Origin: an uncultured Bacteroidales bacterium
GTDB taxonomy: Bacteria; Bacteroidota; Bacteroidia; Bacteroidales; FEN-979
NCBI GenBank assembly: GCA_903885595.1
Contig: CAISJJ010000356.1
Span: 1 to 53,699, forward strand
DNA: 53,699 nucleotides
Direction of reading: 5' to 3'
Shown: piece after piece, positions 51,698-53,699 of the stretch
Position numbering within the stretch: the stretch's first letter is position 1
Layout of the letters: each line of letters begins with the position of its first letter
Notes under the pieces: model-generated
What the model saw: only the letters and a program-made list of their open reading frames with translations
What the model was told of the DNA's origin: nothing
The model's database searches: none
Program-made: the position numbers and the translations under genes

Positions 51698-51737
51698 TGA
51701 AAATTTTTGCGCTAATTTACAAATTAAAACAACCCGT

Positions 51738-51761
51738 TTGTCCGCTTATCCGCTTGTCACG
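51738..51761 (+). repeat. Three degenerate 8-bp repeats upstream of the permease
   Basis: TTGTCCGC, TTATCCGC, TTGTCACG resemble the octamers at 46216-46247 and lie in what would be codons 14-22 of the longest permease frame, arguing that this part is not translated. Confidence 0.6.
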
Positions 51762-51810
51762 CCCGTTCTTCCAATTAGAAAAAAATTCTATCTTTAACGA
51801 AAATTTTCAA

Positions 51811-53631
51811 GTGGCAGCTCCCCACCTTTTCCGAAAGAAATCAATCAACCACATTCTCCAGGATGCCCATAACAGGGAAGGCGAACAGTCGGAGTTAAAA
51901 AAAAGTCTGAATGTTTTTGATCTTACCGCATTGGGAATCGCTGCCGTAATCGGGGCAGGGATTTTCAGTACCATTGGAACGGCGGCTGCCAGCGGAGGAC
52001 CAGCAGTATCACTCCTTTTTCTGTTTACGGCAATGGCCTGTGCATTTTCTGCTTTATGCTATGCTCAGTTTGCCTCCATAATTCCGATCAGCGGAAGCGC
52101 CTATACATACGCTTATGCCAGTTTTGGAGAACTCATCGCATGGATTATCGGCTGGGACCTGATCATGGAATATGCCATTGGAAATATTGCGGTGGCAATC
52201 TCATGGTCCGATTATTTTACCGGCTTTCTGGGTGGAGTAGGCCTTCATGTACCAGAGTACCTGGGCATCGATTATCTTTCAGCCGCCCGCGGATATCATC
52301 AGGCGTCGATTGAACTTATGCGCGGAATAAGCTTGCCTGACCTTCCTGATGCACTGCAGGGAGCCTATAAGGCCTGGCAGTCGGCGCCTGTCATCGGAGG
52401 GGTTCGCATCATCGCGGATATTCCTGCTTTTTCAATCGTTGTTTTCATTTCGGTGCTCGTATATGTTGGTATTTATGAAACCAAAGTTGCAAGTAACACA
52501 ATGGTATTGCTCAAAATTGGCATCCTGTTTCTGATAATTGCAGTCGGATCATTCTATATTGATCCTGAAAACTGGAGTCCGTTTGCACCCAATGGTGTGG
52601 CCGGCGTGCTGAAAGGAGTCTCCGGTGTATTTTTTGCCTACATTGGTTTTGATGCCATTTCTACAACGGCCGAGGAGTGCAGAAATCCGCGCAGAGATCT
52701 TCCGCGGGCTATAATTATGTCACTGGTAATCACAACACTGCTTTATATCATAATCAGCCTGGTGCTTACAGGGATGCTTCATTACAGCGAACTGGGGGTT
52801 GGTGATCCACTGGCATATGCATTTCAGAAACTTCATCTGACCAAACTTTCTGGTGTGATTGCCATCAGTGCGGTCATTGCCATGGCTAGTGTTTTACTGG
52901 TATTCCAGGTTGGTCAGCCCCGTATCTGGATGAGCATGAGCCGCGATGGATTGCTTCCAAAGTCGTTTTCAAAAATTCATCCCAGGTATAAGACTCCTTA
53001 TTTTTCAACTATTATAGCTGGTATACTGGTCGCCATTCCTTCTTTGTTCATGAATCTCACCGAGGTAACCGACCTGACAAGTATCGGTACCCTGTTTGCC
53101 TTTATCCTGGTTTCGGGAGGGGTACTGGTGTTGCAGAGCGGATGGAAAAAGCACGATATTCCGAAAAATGAAAAAGGATTCCAGGTGCCTTACCTTAACA
53201 GCCGTTATTTTCTGCCCGTAATCTGGATTGGGATATTTGTGCTCCTATATTATTGGAACCGGGACGAAATAACCACCATTTTTGCCAACTTCTTCCAGGG
53301 ATCAAAAGAACTATCCGGCCACCCTTTGATTGCCAATCACCCGTCATTCGTCACTCGTCACTTGTCATTTGCTGGCCATTTACTTGCAACGCAATTTCCT
53401 ATCCTGATTTTCATCCTATGTGCCATCGTACTAACCTGGTATGGTATACGGAACCAACTTTCATTGATCCCTGTCCTTGGTCTGCTGACAAATTTTTACC
53501 TGATGGCCCAGCTTGGGGTTACAAACTGGCTCCGGTTTCTGGTCTGGCTGGCAATAGGGCTTGTCATTTATTTCAGTTATGGAAGAAGACATAGTAAGTT
53601 GGATGGGGAAAAGGGCGTAATTAAAAATTAA
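51811..53631 (+). CDS. APC-family amino-acid permease
   Basis: GTG 51811 gives 606 residues starting just before LFRKKSINHILQDA, the normal N-terminus for this family; the longer frame from 51697 reads through octamer repeats. LNVFDLTALGIAAVIGAGIFSTIG (in pieces: GIAAVIGAGIFS) is the consensus of the first APC membrane segment, followed by SGSAYTYAYASFGELIAWIIGW and GFDAISTTAEE. Twelve or more membrane segments are expected, as in cationic amino-acid transporters (YfnA/CAT type). Near residue 510 the codons consist of 7-bp GTCA repeats (PSFVTRHLSF), an in-frame insertion in a loop between late membrane segments. Confidence 0.88.
   Translation: MAAPHLFRKKSINHILQDAHNREGEQSELKKSLNVFDLTALGIAAVIGAGIFSTIGTAAASGGPAVSLLFLFTAMACAFSALCYAQFASIIPISGSAYTYAYASFGELIAWIIGWDLIMEYAIGNIAVAISWSDYFTGFLGGVGLHVPEYLGIDYLSAARGYHQASIELMRGISLPDLPDALQGAYKAWQSAPVIGGVRIIADIPAFSIVVFISVLVYVGIYETKVASNTMVLLKIGILFLIIAVGSFYIDPENWSPFAPNGVAGVLKGVSGVFFAYIGFDAISTTAEECRNPRRDLPRAIIMSLVITTLLYIIISLVLTGMLHYSELGVGDPLAYAFQKLHLTKLSGVIAISAVIAMASVLLVFQVGQPRIWMSMSRDGLLPKSFSKIHPRYKTPYFSTIIAGILVAIPSLFMNLTEVTDLTSIGTLFAFILVSGGVLVLQSGWKKHDIPKNEKGFQVPYLNSRYFLPVIWIGIFVLLYYWNRDEITTIFANFFQGSKELSGHPLIANHPSFVTRHLSFAGHLLATQFPILIFILCAIVLTWYGIRNQLSLIPVLGLLTNFYLMAQLGVTNWLRFLVWLAIGLVIYFSYGRRHSKLDGEKGVIKN
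53340..53367 (+). repeat. Four tandem 7-bp repeats inside the permease gene
   Basis: CCCGTCA, TTCGTCA, CTCGTCA, CTTGTCA run in the coding sequence. They match the intergenic heptamer family at 46760-46794 and 48153-48187. The frame stays open across them. Confidence 0.75.
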
Positions 53632-53699
53632 AATTTGATTGAGCGCTATTATACCAGTGAAGTTAACATATAGGACAGTGACATTCTTCCATGCGCTCC

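Overview
The window looks like a chromosomal segment of a Bacteroidota bacterium, probably Bacteroidales or a close relative. Signs are type IX secretion (T9SS) C-terminal sorting domains, several intergenic boxes matching the Bacteroidota -7 consensus TAnnTTTG, almost no Shine-Dalgarno sequences, a PadR/PspC pair, stand-alone SufS/SufE/SufT, and WbsX-type and DUF2142-type surface-sugar genes. Species cannot be named from the sequence. No rRNA, tRNA, transposase or CRISPR array was found.

Region 1 (1-9.8 kb) encodes secreted surface proteins. It begins inside a repeat-rich adhesin with a T9SS sorting domain. Then come a fibre-like protein, a ten-Asp-box (BNR) propeller protein, a second T9SS adhesin, a small secreted protein and a second fibre-like protein. 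Four of the six share a small beta-rich module near the C-terminus, and the two fibre-like proteins share a different C-terminal module.

Region 2 (9.8-42.2 kb) is a large surface-polysaccharide locus. It holds three sulfotransferases, three methyltransferases, a Wzm/Wzt-type ABC exporter whose ATPase has a carbohydrate-binding-like C-terminal domain, two WbsX-like proteins, several GT2/GT4 glycosyltransferases (one a GT4-GT2 fusion with a truncated third domain, one a GT2 with an 11-residue-repeat coiled coil), an alkaline-phosphatase/sulfatase-fold membrane protein, a kinase-like plus methyltransferase fusion, a 74-residue membrane protein coupled to a short YidC/Oxa1 insertase, two polyprenyl-phosphate-sugar synthase-like GT2 enzymes, and four multi-membrane GT-C or DUF2142 proteins. 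The simplest reading is a sulfated, methylated glycan polymerised in the cytoplasm, exported by the ABC transporter, and further decorated outside the inner membrane by lipid-linked-sugar-dependent GT-C enzymes. Two strongly AT-rich stretches (about 10.7-14 kb and 24.8-27.9 kb) suggest cassette exchange.

Region 3 (42.3-53.7 kb) is mostly housekeeping: sufS, a pspC-like membrane protein with its padR regulator, a four-helix-bundle protein, sufE, an NAD(P)-binding oxidoreductase, a sufT-like DUF59 protein, dxs, two Rossmann-fold proteins and an APC amino-acid permease. Its intergenic spaces carry families of 7-bp and 8-bp tandem repeats, one of which lies in frame inside the permease gene.
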